From Ancistrus triradiatus (Eukaryota > Chordata > Actinopteri > Siluriformes > Loricariidae), in contig JAJAGP010001678.1 in NCBI GenBank assembly GCA_025084515.1, forward strand, positions 1 through 64,000: 64,000 bases of DNA, written 5' to 3'. How positions within the stretch are numbered: position 1 is the stretch's first letter; each line of letters starts with the position of its first letter. Position numbers and translations under genes: made by a program. The notes beneath the pieces are model-generated. The model was not told where the DNA came from, did no database searches, and saw only the letters and a list, made by a program, of their open reading frames with translations. Of this stretch, positions 34,701 to 45,876 are shown in pieces.

Positions 34701-35197
34701 AGAGTGGAAATGTCCCAGATGCCAGGCACACGTCTGAGACATCGGTTTACAATGCGCCCACATGGGCCACAGTATTTCGAGACATCGGTACAGGCACGTC
34801 ATTGCCTGGTCTGCCTTTTTTCCGAAGAGACCAGAACAAACACGGGCCTCATTTTCAATTGTTCAGTTTGTTTTTGTTTTTGTGTAACCATGTGTGAAGG
34901 TTAACCATCCATGAATAAACATAAAAGTTCCTTTTGACGTTACATGTAACAAACCAGGCGGCTGTACGGATGCCTTTAGTATCTCCAGTACTGAGCCAGT
35001 GAACTGATAGGAGCGTAGTCAGGACGAACATTAACATTTGTGTAGCAGAAAGGTTAGGGTAAAAATACTGCACTCACATGGAGGAAGTATCATTATTTTA
35101 GGTTTGATATATTAGAGACTTTCACTTATTTCATTATTTACACAGAGAGAATAGATTTTTTATGTAAGTTTTGTTCGCTGCAGAGGTAAAGGTCTGT
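31749..35197. other. Long repeat-poor stretch
   Basis: About 3.4 kb without recognisable transposons apart from a weak tRNA-like fragment near 31815-31885. The longest open frame outside transposons, 195 codons on the minus strand (34679 down to 34092), lies here. Its product is Cys- and Ser-rich with no recognisable motif, and other strands are open too. It is not annotated as a gene. Confidence 0.4.
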
Positions 35198-35290
35198 TCT
35201 AGGGCTGTCAAAAGGAGCGTGTTAACAGCAGGCTCTGTTAGCGGCAGTAATTTTTTAACGCCATCAATCACGTTTTCATTGCCTCCGTAG
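35198..35290. repeat. Fragment of a fish 'agggctgtcaaa' repeat
   Basis: 'ctagggctgtcaaaaggagc', 'gtgttaacagcaggc' and 'ttttttaacgccatcaat' resemble the left part of a common teleost hAT-type repeat with 'cgcgttaacgc' words. No right end is seen. Recall-based. Confidence 0.4.
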
Positions 35291-35502
35291 TGTTCGAAAT
35301 GCTCCTTTATTCACTATACCGAAAATATCACTAAGGTCTATAGGGGCCACAATTGTTGAGGGTCGTGAGGGATTTTGGACATTATTTGCTCATTGTCATG
35401 CGACAGCAGATTCGATTGCATGAACATGTTGCGTAAACGTTCTGCACTGTTTCACCACAGGCCTGGAACAAGAGATAACTGCCTGCATGTGCTTTTCATT
35501 AG

Positions 35503-35978
35503 GGACGCACCGATGTTTAATTTCTAGGACCGATATGATAATCGATGTTTAGTACATTATTGTGGCCGATACCAATGTTAAAAATCGATAATTTAACCTA
35601 TCAGCATTTTTAAAAAGTTTACATTATCAGCCGTATATGAACTGTTCTTAAAAACTGGAACAGTAATACATTTTAGCAATAAAATAAAATAATAATAAGC
35701 AATAAAACGGGTAAATCAGACGTGACCATCGGTGTAAACACAAAAATGGTTTAATTCCATTTTATTTTCTAACTGTCCTCTAAAAAGGTAACTGGATATA
35801 TAACTGTAAACTCAGCAACATCAGATATTTTGCTTTATGAGTAACAGGCAAAAGAAAAAATATTCGTATGTAAATATATAATAAATATTGGTTAAAATAT
35901 CGGGTACAATTCTAATATCGGACCGATGCCGATATATCGGCAAATAATATATCAGCCACCGATATATCGTGCATCAGT
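35503..35978 (+). mobile_element. Non-autonomous hAT-type MITE, second copy
   Basis: It begins 'ttagggacgcaccgatgttt' and ends 'ccaccgatatatcgtgcatc', so the ends are inverted relatives of each other. It is the inverted paralogue of 9484-10077, sharing 'tacattattgtggccgatac' and 'ctaatatcggaccgatgc'. Non-coding and AT-rich. Confidence 0.7.
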
Positions 35979-36218
35979 ACTTTGCATTTAAAAGTAGCAT
36001 TTTGGTAATTGCTATGTTCAGAATGCTCCTCGGGAGTTTCCCTTAGAAAGGTCGCAGTGTTAAAGCTAAAAAAATAAGAGATTCTGTAGCACTACATAGA
36101 TATGTGGTGCCTTTTATATGAAAAAATATTTTTTGTATAAAAGTCAATGAAGAAATAATTTGACTTATTGTAATAAATTAGAGATAAGATTGTGTGATTA
36201 AATATTTCAATAATGTAC

Positions 36219-36342
36219 AGTGCAAGCAGTTATGGGTTAAGTTCCATGTTTAGGGACCCAACAGTGGCAGCTTGGTAGAGATGGGATTTGAACCCTAGAC
36301 CTTTAGGTCTACAGTACCTTAAATGCATCACCACCACAGTCC
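36219..36342 (-). mobile_element. V-SINE fragment, diverged
   Basis: 'gcaagcagttatgggttaag', 'gggacccaacagtggcagct', reversed B-box 'gggatttgaaccctagacct' and reversed head 'caccaccacagtcc'. The tail-side half is missing and many substitutions are present. Confidence 0.8.
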
Positions 36343-36460
36343 TTGGCACTAGGATCTGACAATCATTTAACAGCATTAGACTTTTTATTTGTAAAGTCAC
36401 ATGAGTCTTTATACAGTCTTCTGAGTAAGACTGTATAGCCATTTGATTTTTAGCCACACA

Positions 36461-36827
36461 TACAGTGGGAGCCAAAAGTCTGAGACCACTAGTGAAAATG
36501 TTTGTTTGGATCTTTTCTTGTAAGGATTCATACCACAGCGGGAATATGATCCAAAACATTCCTCAGGATCAAAGAGTGCCGACAATCATGGATTTTCCTC
36601 CACAGTGAAGTGCTCTAAACCCGATCATGCATTTTTACATTGGCACTTGAAGACAAGAGAAAGCCATGCATCCAGTGACATCACAAAATGCTTTTTGGAA
36701 TATTGTTAAACTATCAGCTTTTTTACAAACTTACAAGGTGCTCTTACATCAAGTTACATACATGTGTAATGAAAAGCAAAAGAGAAGCATTTTCACTAGT
36801 GGTCTCAGACCTTTGGTCCCTACTGTA
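36461..36827. mobile_element. Tc1-type MITE (family 3)
   Basis: Inverted ends of about 38 bp are visible: 'tacagtgggagccaaaagtc' and 'tgagaccactagtgaaaatg' at the left, and the inverse of these at the right ('cattttcactagtggtctca', then 'ccctactgta'). Both ends sit on TA. The interior shares 'gcacttgaagacaagagaaa' with the reverse complement of the family-3 Tc1 fragment at 21355-21430, so this is a deletion derivative of that element. Confidence 0.9.
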
Positions 36828-37799
36828 TAGATTCATGTAGACATTTTTGAATCAGAAATAGGCTGATGTATTGCACTGCACATCAGTCACACTAATATAA
36901 ATTGTGAGTCTCGGTGTGGCATCTGAGAGGACAGAAGATCTATGAGGTCATTAACCTTTCCTCGAGGTAGGGTGCAGTTTTAGGCAAAACTCATAAGTCC
37001 GTGCCTCCTGTTAACCCATCTCATGAAACCCAACCATGATGTACAGTGGAGTTTTGTCAGAACGTTTGCAAATTTATTGGCTCTGACTCGATTTTTTTGG
37101 TCATGACTTACTTGACCTAATGATCTAGAACATTGAAATCGCTCCACCCCAAAGGCAATTTTGGAGGCACAGTGGGTCGATTGAAATGATCCGTGGAACG
37201 CAGTGACTGGTTCCTCCACCACCCCCACTTCTCTTCTCAAATGCGAGCCAGTGTGATGCACCTCACTGTTAATAGGACCACTTTCTTTCTCTCAAGACCT
37301 CCTTTCATGCACTGGTCCCAACTCTGGCCAAGCCTAGGGAGGAAGTGCAAAAGTGCTGCTTGATGGCTGGAATGAGGATGATGAACAGAGCTGTGTTTTG
37401 GAGGTGTCAGAGTCAGGCCCCTTCCTACAGAATAATGGAAAGCTTCATATTCCACTGGAATGAGCAAAACGTGTGAGGAAATATCCTAATTTGTATACTG
37501 CACTTAACAAGTGCAAATAATGCTCTATATAGTATGTAGATTGTAGGGAAGAGTGAATAGGGGACCATTTTCACATACAGATCATAAGTACAAGTACAAG
37601 TATGACCTCTTTTATTTATTGTAGAGCATTAGATTACCTATTAATGTACTTACTGTTTCATTTTCTTGGAGTTTAGACGATTCTTTGTCAGTGTATATCT
37701 TGGGTCTAAAGTATTCAAAAGATGTTGGAACCCATCTCTCTCAACTGCCTGAAGTGGCACTAATGGTAATTAGTGACAGCATTTGTTATCTTCCAGGAT
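36828..37799. other. Unique sequence, no gene seen
   Basis: No repeat or coding domain is recognised. Minus-strand frames at 36980-37467 are short and featureless. Confidence 0.45.
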
Positions 37800-39068
37800 T
37801 TGTTGTCTTGCCATCTGTTACTTTTCTTGTTGCAAGGCACCTTTTTTTCAGAATGATTCCAATAAGGATTTCTGAGTCTGATTTTGTGCTGATTTTGGCT
37901 GTTTTATAATCTTCATATTCTGCATGTTGGTTAGATGGCAGATGGTGAAACAAGTCAGTTGTCGAGCTGTCTTTAACGGCAACCGATTTCCGACGTACAG
38001 TGGTGCTTGAAAGTTTGAGAACCCTTTAGAATTTTCTATATTTCTTCCCAAATATGACCTAAAACATCATCAGATTTTCACACAAATTCTAAAAGTAGAT
38101 AAAGAGAACCCAGTTATGAGACAAAAATATTATAATTAGTCATTTATTTATTGAGGACAATGATCCAGTATTAAATATTACTGAGTATTAGCAGTTAATT
38201 TGGAGGTGAAATTAGAGTCAGGTGTTATCAGTCAATGGGATGACAATCAGGTGTGAGTGGGCACCGTTATTTATCTATCAAAGTCTGCTCTTTACAACAC
38301 ACGTTTGTGGAAGTATATCATGGCACGAACAATGGAGATTTCTGAGGAGCTCAGAAAAAGACTTGTTGATGCTTATCAGACTGGAAAAGGTTACAAAACC
38401 ATCTCTAAAGAGTTTGGACTCCACCAATCCACAGTCAGACAGATTGTGTACAAATGGAGGAAATTCAAGTCCATTGTTACCCTCCCCAGGAGTGGTCGAC
38501 CAACAAAGATCACTCCAAGGGCCAGGCGTGTAATAGTTGGCGAGGTCACAAAGGACCCCAGGGTAACTTCTAAGCAACTGAAGGCCTCTCTCACATTGGC
38601 TAATGTTAATGTTCATGAGTCCACCATCAGAAGAACACTGAACAACAACGGTGTGCATGGCAGGGTTGCAAGGAGAAAGCAACTGCTCTCCAAAAAGAAC
38701 ATTGCTGCTCGTCTGCAGTTTGCTAAACATCATGTGGACGAGCCAGAAAACTATTGGAAGAATGTTTTGTGGATAGATGAGACCAAAATAGAACTTTTTG
38801 GTTTAAAAGAAAAGCTTTATGTTTGGAGAAAAGAAAACACTGCATTCCAGCATAAGAACCTTATACCATCTGTGAAACATGGTGGTGGTAGTATCATGGT
38901 CTAGGCCTGTTTTGCTGCATCTGGGCCAGGACGGCTTGCCATCATTGATGGAACAATGAATTCTGAATTATATCAGAGAATTCTAAAGGAAAATGTCAGG
39001 AGATCTGTCCATGAACTGAATCTCAAGAGAAGGTGGGTCATGCAGCAAGACAACGACCCTCAGCACAC

Positions 39069-39286
39069 CGGTATCCATTCTCCTCTTACACCCCTTCCTC
39101 CGTTCCATTTTTTGTCTTCTTCACCGTTCTTCTCTCCTCCCTTAACCCCTCTCACACCCTTCCCACCTTATTCCCCCTCACCATCACCACACCGCCCCTC
39201 TCACTCTTCTCTTCTTTCCGGTCTACTTCCCTTGCCTACCCCACCTCCTATTCCTCCCCCCCCCACCTTACTCATTCCCCATTACT
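39069..39286. other. C/T-rich, G-poor insert in Tc1 transposase
   Basis: 218 bp of nearly pure pyrimidine sequence break the transposase frame. A 10-bp direct repeat 'ctcagcacac' lies at both edges (39059-39068 and 39287-39296). It could be a simple-sequence insertion with microhomology, or an assembly artefact. Confidence 0.75.
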
Positions 39287-39429
39287 CTCAGCACACAATG
39301 TTCTACCAAAGAATGGTTACAGAAGAATAAAGTTATGTTTTGGACTGGTCAAGTCAAAGTCCTGACCTAAAGCCAACTAAATTGTTGTGGAAGACCTGAA
39401 CGGAAGCAGCTAATGTGAGGAAACCAACT

Positions 39430-40176
39430 TCCCATCCTCATTCCAAAATTCACAGCCAAAAGAACTGATGGGCTCAACAGATCTTTGTCTTCCCCGTCCC
39501 CCCTACTCCCTTTCTCTATAATTTCTCCTACATCTCCTCGCCTCCGCCGCCCGTCTATCCTTCACCTCACGCCTGGTCGTTCACCTGGAAGCGTTACACT
39601 TGCTGATCATGATGTTCTTTTCGGTACCGTCGTTAACTCCCATCTCTGCCCGGCTGACCCGCTTAGGGCCTTGGCCCATTTCCTTCACCCGTATTAATGA
39701 TTGTTGTCAATCCTGCTTCTCGAAGAACGCCGAAAGCAAAAAGGTCCACATACTTTTGCAATCCCCCTCAGACTTTTCTCTAACGAAAGACTCGGCGCAT
39801 AGCCTCGACGGGTGAAGCAACGCGTTCTGCGCGACTTCAGACTTTCCCATACTATGAATCGACTACACCCGCCCTTCTCCTCCACATTCTTCCTCCACAC
39901 GCATCTTTAGAACCAGGCCTACCCCGTCCTCCGATCTTTCGACGACAGGACGAATTATCCAGGTCCCACGCGCGTTGCGACTCGACTTCGTGTGCTCCAT
40001 GCTGGGTCAGGACGTTTCCTGGTTCCGCAATCTCCTCTTTTCCACTGATTTAAGCTCGGGGCGAGGCGGGCTCCAGTTTAGAAGCCGGCGAACACTGCCG
40101 TTCGGAGTCTCGAACACTGATCGCGATGCACGGCTATCCTACGCATGCCGTTTTTGCCGCTGGCGCGTTATCTTTC
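39430..40176. other. CpG-rich insert of unknown origin in Tc1
   Basis: About 750 bp unlike the rest of the element. Hand counting gives about 58 CpG between 39481 and 40180, against about 10 in a similar length of the Tc1 just upstream. A short island at 39734-39758 ('aaggtccacatacttttgca') is Tc1 3' sequence. No open frame with a known domain is seen. The origin may be foreign DNA, unmethylated DNA, or faulty consensus. Confidence 0.7.
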
Positions 40177-40785
40177 TGCAAGTCAAAGTCCTGACCTTAA
40201 TCCAACTGAAATGTTGTGGAAGGACCTGAAGTGAGCAGCTAATGTGAGGAAACCAACCAACATCCCAGAGCTGAAGCTGTTCTGTACGGAGGAATGGGCT
40301 AAGATACTGAAAGCAAAGGTCCACATACTTTTGCAACTCACTAATATGTAATATTGGATCAGTTTTCTCAATACATAAATGGTTAAGTATAATGATTTTG
40401 TCTTGTTTGGTTAACTGGGTTCTTTTTATCTACTTTTAGGATCTACTGATGATGTTTTAGGTCATATTTATGCAGAAATATAGCAAATTCTAAAGGGTTC
40501 ACAAACTTTCAAGCACCACTGTACTTTGCAGATTGCTGTCTTTTGAGCAACATCTATCTTGTCAAAGCCAAACCACCTCCAGGTCTCCTGGCACAGTTTG
40601 TTTTAACTTCAGTCATGTGTTTTTAGGTAAAACACTAGCTTGGTTTGTGCATGTGCATCTATCATACCTGCCTGTGTGATGCAGTGAACATGCAGTGAAA
40701 GTGTGACTGTTTTTTTATACTCGATAATGCCAGCCAGCACACCGACACTTCAGGTATTATCGTAGATGACATGACCCCTAAACTG

Positions 40786-43488
40786 CACCCCAACTGTTTT
40801 CTCAGCACCTAGGAAGCAAATGTAAATATGGGCATAATTAAAATGTCTTAGTTATTGTGTCGCTTTCTGATGATTCTTAGAACTAACCATCCCATACTAT
40901 TTTGAAAGGTCAAAAACGATTTAATCTCCGTGATAAATAGATAAAACTATATTTTCTTCAGAGCAAAAGCTTTTGTGTGAAGAGTTTACTATAAATGAAC
41001 TGGCACAGTGTGTGATCTGTGTTCCAGCATGGTTTGGGACACTTGGCTGTGGCATGTCATTGTCTATTAAAGGCCCATCTTTCAGATGTGTTTGCACTTC
41101 AGTGAAAGCGCATTGTTTACTCCGTCTCTAGCAGACAGCCTCCAGGTAGGCTGCGCCGTACAAAGGTTGCATGGTTTTATTCTGAGAACCAGAGATGAAA
41201 AGCCAGGTACGCATAAGCAGCAGTTTTAATTTTGTGCCTACTGCACATTTGAAATAATTAGCAGAAACAGTGCAGACGGGGCCTCAACAGAGCTGGCAGG
41301 CCCATCATTTTTTCATTTATTAGCACGGTATTATTGGAAGTGTGCAGACTAATCGGGGCCCAGCAAGCAGATGGAAGTGATCTTCATGTGTTATGTGAGC
41401 AAATTATTAATTACCCTGCATATTCTGGTCAGGGACGATAACGGATATGAGGAGCGGTGCGCCATGCTGTTGTTTATATCCGGCTCAAACAGCTCATACA
41501 CAGCTCATGTGCAGTCCTTTGTGTGGGTTAAAGGCCGTGTGTGATCGTACCAGAGCAGGTCATAAATTTGCTTCTGCGTATGACTTCAAATCTGGCAGTG
41601 TACAGCATACAACTATTTCCATTATGGCACTGCCGTGTGTAATGAAAGAGGAGGAAAAGCCACAATATGCTAAAAAATATAACTAAGCAACATTTCTCAG
41701 CGAATATGTTTAATTCATAAATCAGCCTGGCATCTTGGTTATTCCCCCAAAGAGAATCAAAGGCCGGGTCTTTAGCTAAAGTCCTCATTATGGTTTGTTG
41801 ATTGGGCAGAAATGGAGGATACAAGAACGGTTACGGGAAAGAGCACTAATCAGTCATAAGTCTAGCTGGCACTGATGTTCGTCGAAAATCATTATGAGCG
41901 GAGAGACTGAGAGCCTCTCTGCTTCACTAACCGGTGATTTGCACCTCTTGATAGTGCAAATAATAGAACGGTGGAATATCCCTATTTCCAGGATGCATCC
42001 GAAATTATGGAGAGAAAACAATTTCAATCTCGCTGAATGTGCATAGATACTGTTTATAGCCCTGTCTGGTCCTTTGAGCGTCTCCACTCGGATGTCATTT
42101 GTCTCATTCGTAGTAGCAACCTCCTTGCAGTAGAGTGGTATCTTATATTTGAAAGTGTAGTCCCTCCTGCATATATCTTCAATTTTGTCCTACCGTTGCC
42201 CTTTGGCTATGGCATCAGTAATACAGTCCCTTTATTAATCTACATTTTTTCACCAACATTTGTAATGATCTATGAAGCCGGACAAAGGGACTAAGAGTCC
42301 GGCATGTCACCTGCATGGTCCTCCAACCCTGGCTCTCTGACAGTGATAAAAGAAGATAGATTGCATGTGGACCGTAGCAGAGGTGACCTAAACAGCGTTT
42401 AACATTTGCCTCCCAAGGCGTCAGTGATGAAATATGAAGGGACACCTTTTTTGAGAAATTCAATTACACGTCCCCGCTCCATCCCGAATGCCAAAGAGAA
42501 CAGACACTTGTCAGCACTTGTGCCGGAGCAGAAGTTTAACACTGATTATAGTTGGGATCGCTAATATTTCCTGAAGGCTACTGACAGGACAAGGGTTGAC
42601 AAAACAGATTTCCTTCTACATAGTTGTCAAGTGTATTTGCAGTAACATGGGTGTAAAGAAGGGAAACACAAACACCCTTATGTCGTAGAGAAAGTGAAGT
42701 CCAGTGCCCATTAATAATCACCGGAATCTTTTGTACAGTAAGCACTGAGCCTGGTGAATTGCTAGTAACTCAAACCTTGGTTCTTAAAATGAACTGGGTG
42801 TCAAGGATGCTCTGCGGCACTTGTGCAAATCGATTACTGATCAAGTCTATCATTATGCGTCTGCTCCAAAACAGATACCTGTCAAGAGGTACGCCTTGAA
42901 TGCTTTAAAAGCTGTATTATGTGTCCAGTCTTAAGCTGAACATCACTGTTTATCAGTGATGGATGCACTTTGCAACTTTTAACTGAGTGCATTCAGTCAG
43001 GATGATGAGCACTGGGAACAGCCCAGTAGCTGCATCTTCCTACACGGCTTCCTTCTGACCCTTTTCTCCTTCCACAGCAGGCTGCTCAATTGCAGCCTGC
43101 TCTGCTCCTCCTATATACACTCCCCCTTTCTGTTCTTTTTCTGGCCGGGCCCCTTCAGATGTCTGTTGTGTGTTTCCTGGCTCCTGTTTCCTGTGCCCCT
43201 GTTCTGCTTGTGCTCCTGTTATGGTTTGTTTTTTGTATTGTTCCCTGTCTGGTGTGTTCTATGTTAGCTGTACGTATTGCCAGTTAGCCTCTTTCTCTTA
43301 CTCTTTGCACTTTGCTCGCTATACTGAACTTGACATGACCCTTAACCACCCTGATTTGTATCCTGCCTCTGCCAAGTTGAAGTTTAAGTTGTGATTTGAA
43401 CCTTTGCACATGTTATGTACATGTTTTATCTGCTCCTGAGTTTACGCCTCATCAGGGGACTTCTGAGATCCTTTTGTCAAGGAACAAG
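40786..43488. other. Repeat-poor stretch, candidate conserved non-coding DNA
   Basis: No transposon is recognised over 2.7 kb. Balanced-composition parts with homeodomain-like TAAT/ATTA motifs occur at 41220-41420 and 41850-42080. Short frames such as 43090-43287 are hydrophobic because of T-rich sequence and are not considered genes. Confidence 0.4.
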
Positions 43489-43663
43489 CGGTTAAGGTAC
43501 TGGACTGTGGACCAGAAGGGCCAGGGTTCAAATCCCATTTCTGCCAAGCTACCATTGTTGGGTCCTTGAGCAAGACCCTTAACCCACAGTTGCTTGGATT
43601 GTAAGGTTGTGTCAATTGTCAGTCGCTCTGGATAAGGGCGTCTGCTAAATGCTGTAAATGTAA
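43489..43663 (+). mobile_element. V-SINE copy, head-truncated
   Basis: It begins within the tRNA-like head at 'cggttaaggtactggac', has B-box 'gggttcaaatccca', core 'ccttgagcaagacccttaac', 3' part 'gctctggataagggcgtct' and tail 'aaatgctgtaaatgtaa'. The downstream flank is the same as that of the SINE at 25168. Confidence 0.88.
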
Positions 43664-43915
43664 TGGAGTCTGTGCTCAATTTTTGGTCATCCTCACATTC
43701 CCTATTAAATAAACTAGATTTTAATAGCCATACACAGGCTCCGTTTGTTCATTATCAGTCAAAAACTCCGATCCTTTTTTCTTTTTGGTGGCCGAAATAT
43801 CTGCGCATCTCATTATTTGAATACCCATGCAAACCCTTCCAGCAGGTCAGTTTTCATCGTCTTGGTGGGTCTGCAGAGAATTCAGAAGTCGGCTACTATT
43901 GTTTAGCCGAGTTTA
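43489..43915 (+). repeat. SINE-plus-flank unit, inverted copy of 24939-25360
   Basis: The V-SINE is followed without a break by about 250 bp ('tggagtctgtgctcaat' to 'gtttagccgagttt') that is the reverse complement of the 24939-25170 flank. A 25-bp segment after 'cagcaggtcag' is absent from the 25 kb copy. The order SINE then 3' flank, with a truncated SINE head, fits 3' transduction by a SINE transcript, but gene conversion or a small duplication would do as well. Confidence 0.85.
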
Positions 43916-44051
43916 CTACGTGCCATATCTTAATATCATTGTGGTTGAGCTGCGTTTGGCTTTGTCTAACATTTGGGGTTAGTGCCAAAACAAAAGAAAA
44001 TTGCTCAACATGAGTTCTCAGTGTACTATATGACTAGCAGGCATTCTTTTT

Positions 44052-44094
<43 letters not shown>

Positions 44095-44599
44095 GTGGCT
44101 CATGCACACCCCTGTGATGGGTTGCTGTAGCAGAAATCCTCGTGGGGAACAGTGCCACTTCCTGAATCAGATAATGCTCCTGAGCTTACATTGGACCAAA
44201 TCCATGTTTAACTAAACGTGCCTTACATCAACTGTTATGGCTGGGGGATGATCTCCTTGAGCCATAGACATGGTGCATCTGCTCACGGCCATTCATCACA
44301 ATGTATTTGAGTTTGCAGGTCCACGACGGTGACTGCACGGATCCTTTCATTATCAGTCACTCCAGTTTTTAGTTTGTCTGCCACGGCTTTTTTCTGGGCT
44401 TAGGATGATAATCTTATCTACCGCATTTGCTGGAATATTCTGTTACGTATCAATTTCAGCCATTTAGTCATCATTCCGGTGGCTGCAAGGAAATGGAATT
44501 ATTTGTGCTTTCAGCGATTATTGATTGGTTCCAAGTTGAAAAAGTAATGTCCATTATATACTACTTACGTAATCCTGTGTTAAATTGTGTTTAGGTATA
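43916..44599. other. Unique sequence with (GT)n
   Basis: A clean (GT)n microsatellite occupies about 44056-44093. No gene is recognised in the rest. Confidence 0.55.
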
Positions 44600-45876
44600 C
44601 GCATGCGGTGGTGCTTTGTGACTCTTTGGTTTATTGTGAACCAAATGTTTCTGGATATATTTGACCTAAAACGTCATCAGCTTTTCAAACAAGTTCTTAA
44701 AGTAGATAAAGAGAACCTGATTAAATTATCGAGACAAAATTATTATACTTGGCCATTCAACATAAAAAATGATCCGATATTACAATAATATTTGAGAGTG
44801 CAAAAGTATGTGAACCTCTACGAGTCAATGGGATGACAGTCAGGCGTGAATGGGCACACTGCTGTGCTTAAAAAAGCAGGGATCAGATCTTCACAGCACA
44901 TTTGTGGAAGTGTATCATGGCCTGATCACAGAGGAGTATCTTAGAAAAAGAGTTGTTGAGGCTCATCAGGCTGGAAAAGGTTAAAAAACTGTCTCTAAAG
45001 AGTTTGGACACCACCAATCTATACTCAGACCAAGGCGTGTAATATTGTTTCTTTGGCTAATGATCTTGAGCCCACCATCAGAAGAACACTCAACGACAAT
45101 GGTGTGCTTGGCACTGTTGCAAGGTGAAAGCATTTTCTCCCCAAAATGAGCAATGCTGCCAGTCACATGGCACAAGAGCAATCCAGAAGGCTGGAAGGAA
45201 AGACGTTTTGTGGAGGGATGAGACCAAAACAAAGCTTTTTGGTTTAAATGAGAAGTGTCATGTCTCTAGAAAGGAAAACACTACATTTCAGGATAACAAC
45301 CTTATCCCATCTGTGAAACATGGTGGTGGTAGTATCATGGTTTGGGCCTGTTTTGCTGCATCTGGGCCAGTACAGTTTGCCATGATTGATGGAACAGTGG
45401 ATTCTGAATTAGGACATCTGTCTGTGAACGGAGTCTCAAGAGAATGCGACTCACGCAGCAAGAAAACAATCCTAAGCGCACAAGTTGTTCAAATAATGGT
45501 AGAAGACTAAAGTTATTTTGGAATGGACAAGTCATGATCTTAATCCAGTCGAAATGTTGTGAGGAAACCCACCAACGTCCCAGAGTTGAAGCTGTTCTGT
45601 ACAGAGGAATGGACTAAAATTTCTCCAAGCCAATATGTAGGACTAATCAGCAGTTACCTGAATAAGGGGGTTACACAGGATGCTGAAAGCCAAGGTTCAC
45701 ATACTTTTGAAGCTCACAAATATACTATGTTATATTGGATCATTTTCCTTAATAAACAAATGACCAAGTAGATTTTTGGGTATCATTTGTTTAATTTGGT
45801 TCTCTTTATCTACCTGTAGAAGAAATTTTATGCAGAAATTTAGAAAGTTCAAAAAAATTCATGCACCAATATGAAT
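44600..45876 (+). mobile_element. Tc1 family 1, copy 5 (oldest, most diverged)
   Basis: Left subterminal sequence 'ttgacctaaaacgtcatcag' and 'aaagtagataaagagaacct' and right subterminal 'ctctttatctacctgtagaa' identify the family. The terminal 20 bp are badly mutated on both sides. Differences are substitutions plus several deletions, the pattern expected from natural decay. Confidence 0.87.
44917..45684 (+). pseudogene. Tc1 transposase pseudogene (copy 5)
   Basis: Fragments in changing frames: a damaged N-terminus; VLWRDETKTKLFGLNEKCH for the first Asp region; NLIPSVKHGGGSIMVWACFA for the middle; then a deletion that removes the second Asp region; and a C-terminal piece MRKPTNVPELKLFCTEEWTK read at 45559. 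Many substitutions distinguish it from the other copies. Confidence 0.88.

Larger units (their letters stand above)
38320..40312 (+). pseudogene. Tc1 transposase pseudogene, longest frame (copy 4)
   Basis: It starts MARTMEISEELRKRLVDAYQ. The reading frame covers both helix-turn-helix motifs, the GRPTKITPR linker (AT-hook-like) and the first catalytic Asp (NVLWIDETKIELFG), up to GGGSIMV, where a TGG Trp codon has become TAG (38902-38904), 194 codons in. Beyond the stop the frame carries on through MNSELYQRILKENVRRSVHE and the second Asp (QQDNDPQHT), where an unrelated insertion begins. Active Tc1 transposases are about 340 residues. The start chosen aligns with the ATG of copies 2 and 6. Confidence 0.92.
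37996..40523 (+). mobile_element. Tc1 family 1, copy 4, with two odd internal insertions
   Basis: Both ends are good: 'tacagtggtgcttgaaagtt' on TA at 37996 and 'aactttcaagcaccactgta' at 40523. The element is about 2.5 kb, nearly twice the size expected from its sisters, because of inserted material at about 39069-39286 and 39430-40176. Pieces of the 3' transposase region occur twice: 39346-39429 and 40179-40262 both contain 'caagtcaaagtcctgacc' and 'gctaatgtgaggaaacca'. Confidence 0.93.
37800..40785 (+). repeat. Unrecognised repeat family, copy 1 (split by Tc1)
   Basis: The halves 37800-37995 and 40524-40785 are paralogous to 51288-51578/52890-53088 and to 60970-61270/62046-62175. Shared words include 'cagatggtgaaa', 'ggcaaccgatttccgac', 'ttaacttcagtcatg' and a 'tactcgata' step. 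A Tc1 copy inserted at the TA after 'ttccgacg'. No coding capacity or clear terminal repeats are seen. Confidence 0.7.

Noticed and set aside
38956..39330. 124-codon open frame with a proline/serine-rich C-terminal half
   Set aside because: The first third is Tc1 transposase and the rest is translation of the pyrimidine-rich insert, so it is not a real fusion protein.
43090..43394. Hydrophobic, membrane-like small open frames
   Set aside because: T/C-rich sequence gives Leu/Val/Cys-rich translations by composition; two frames are open at once and no start or splice context supports a gene.
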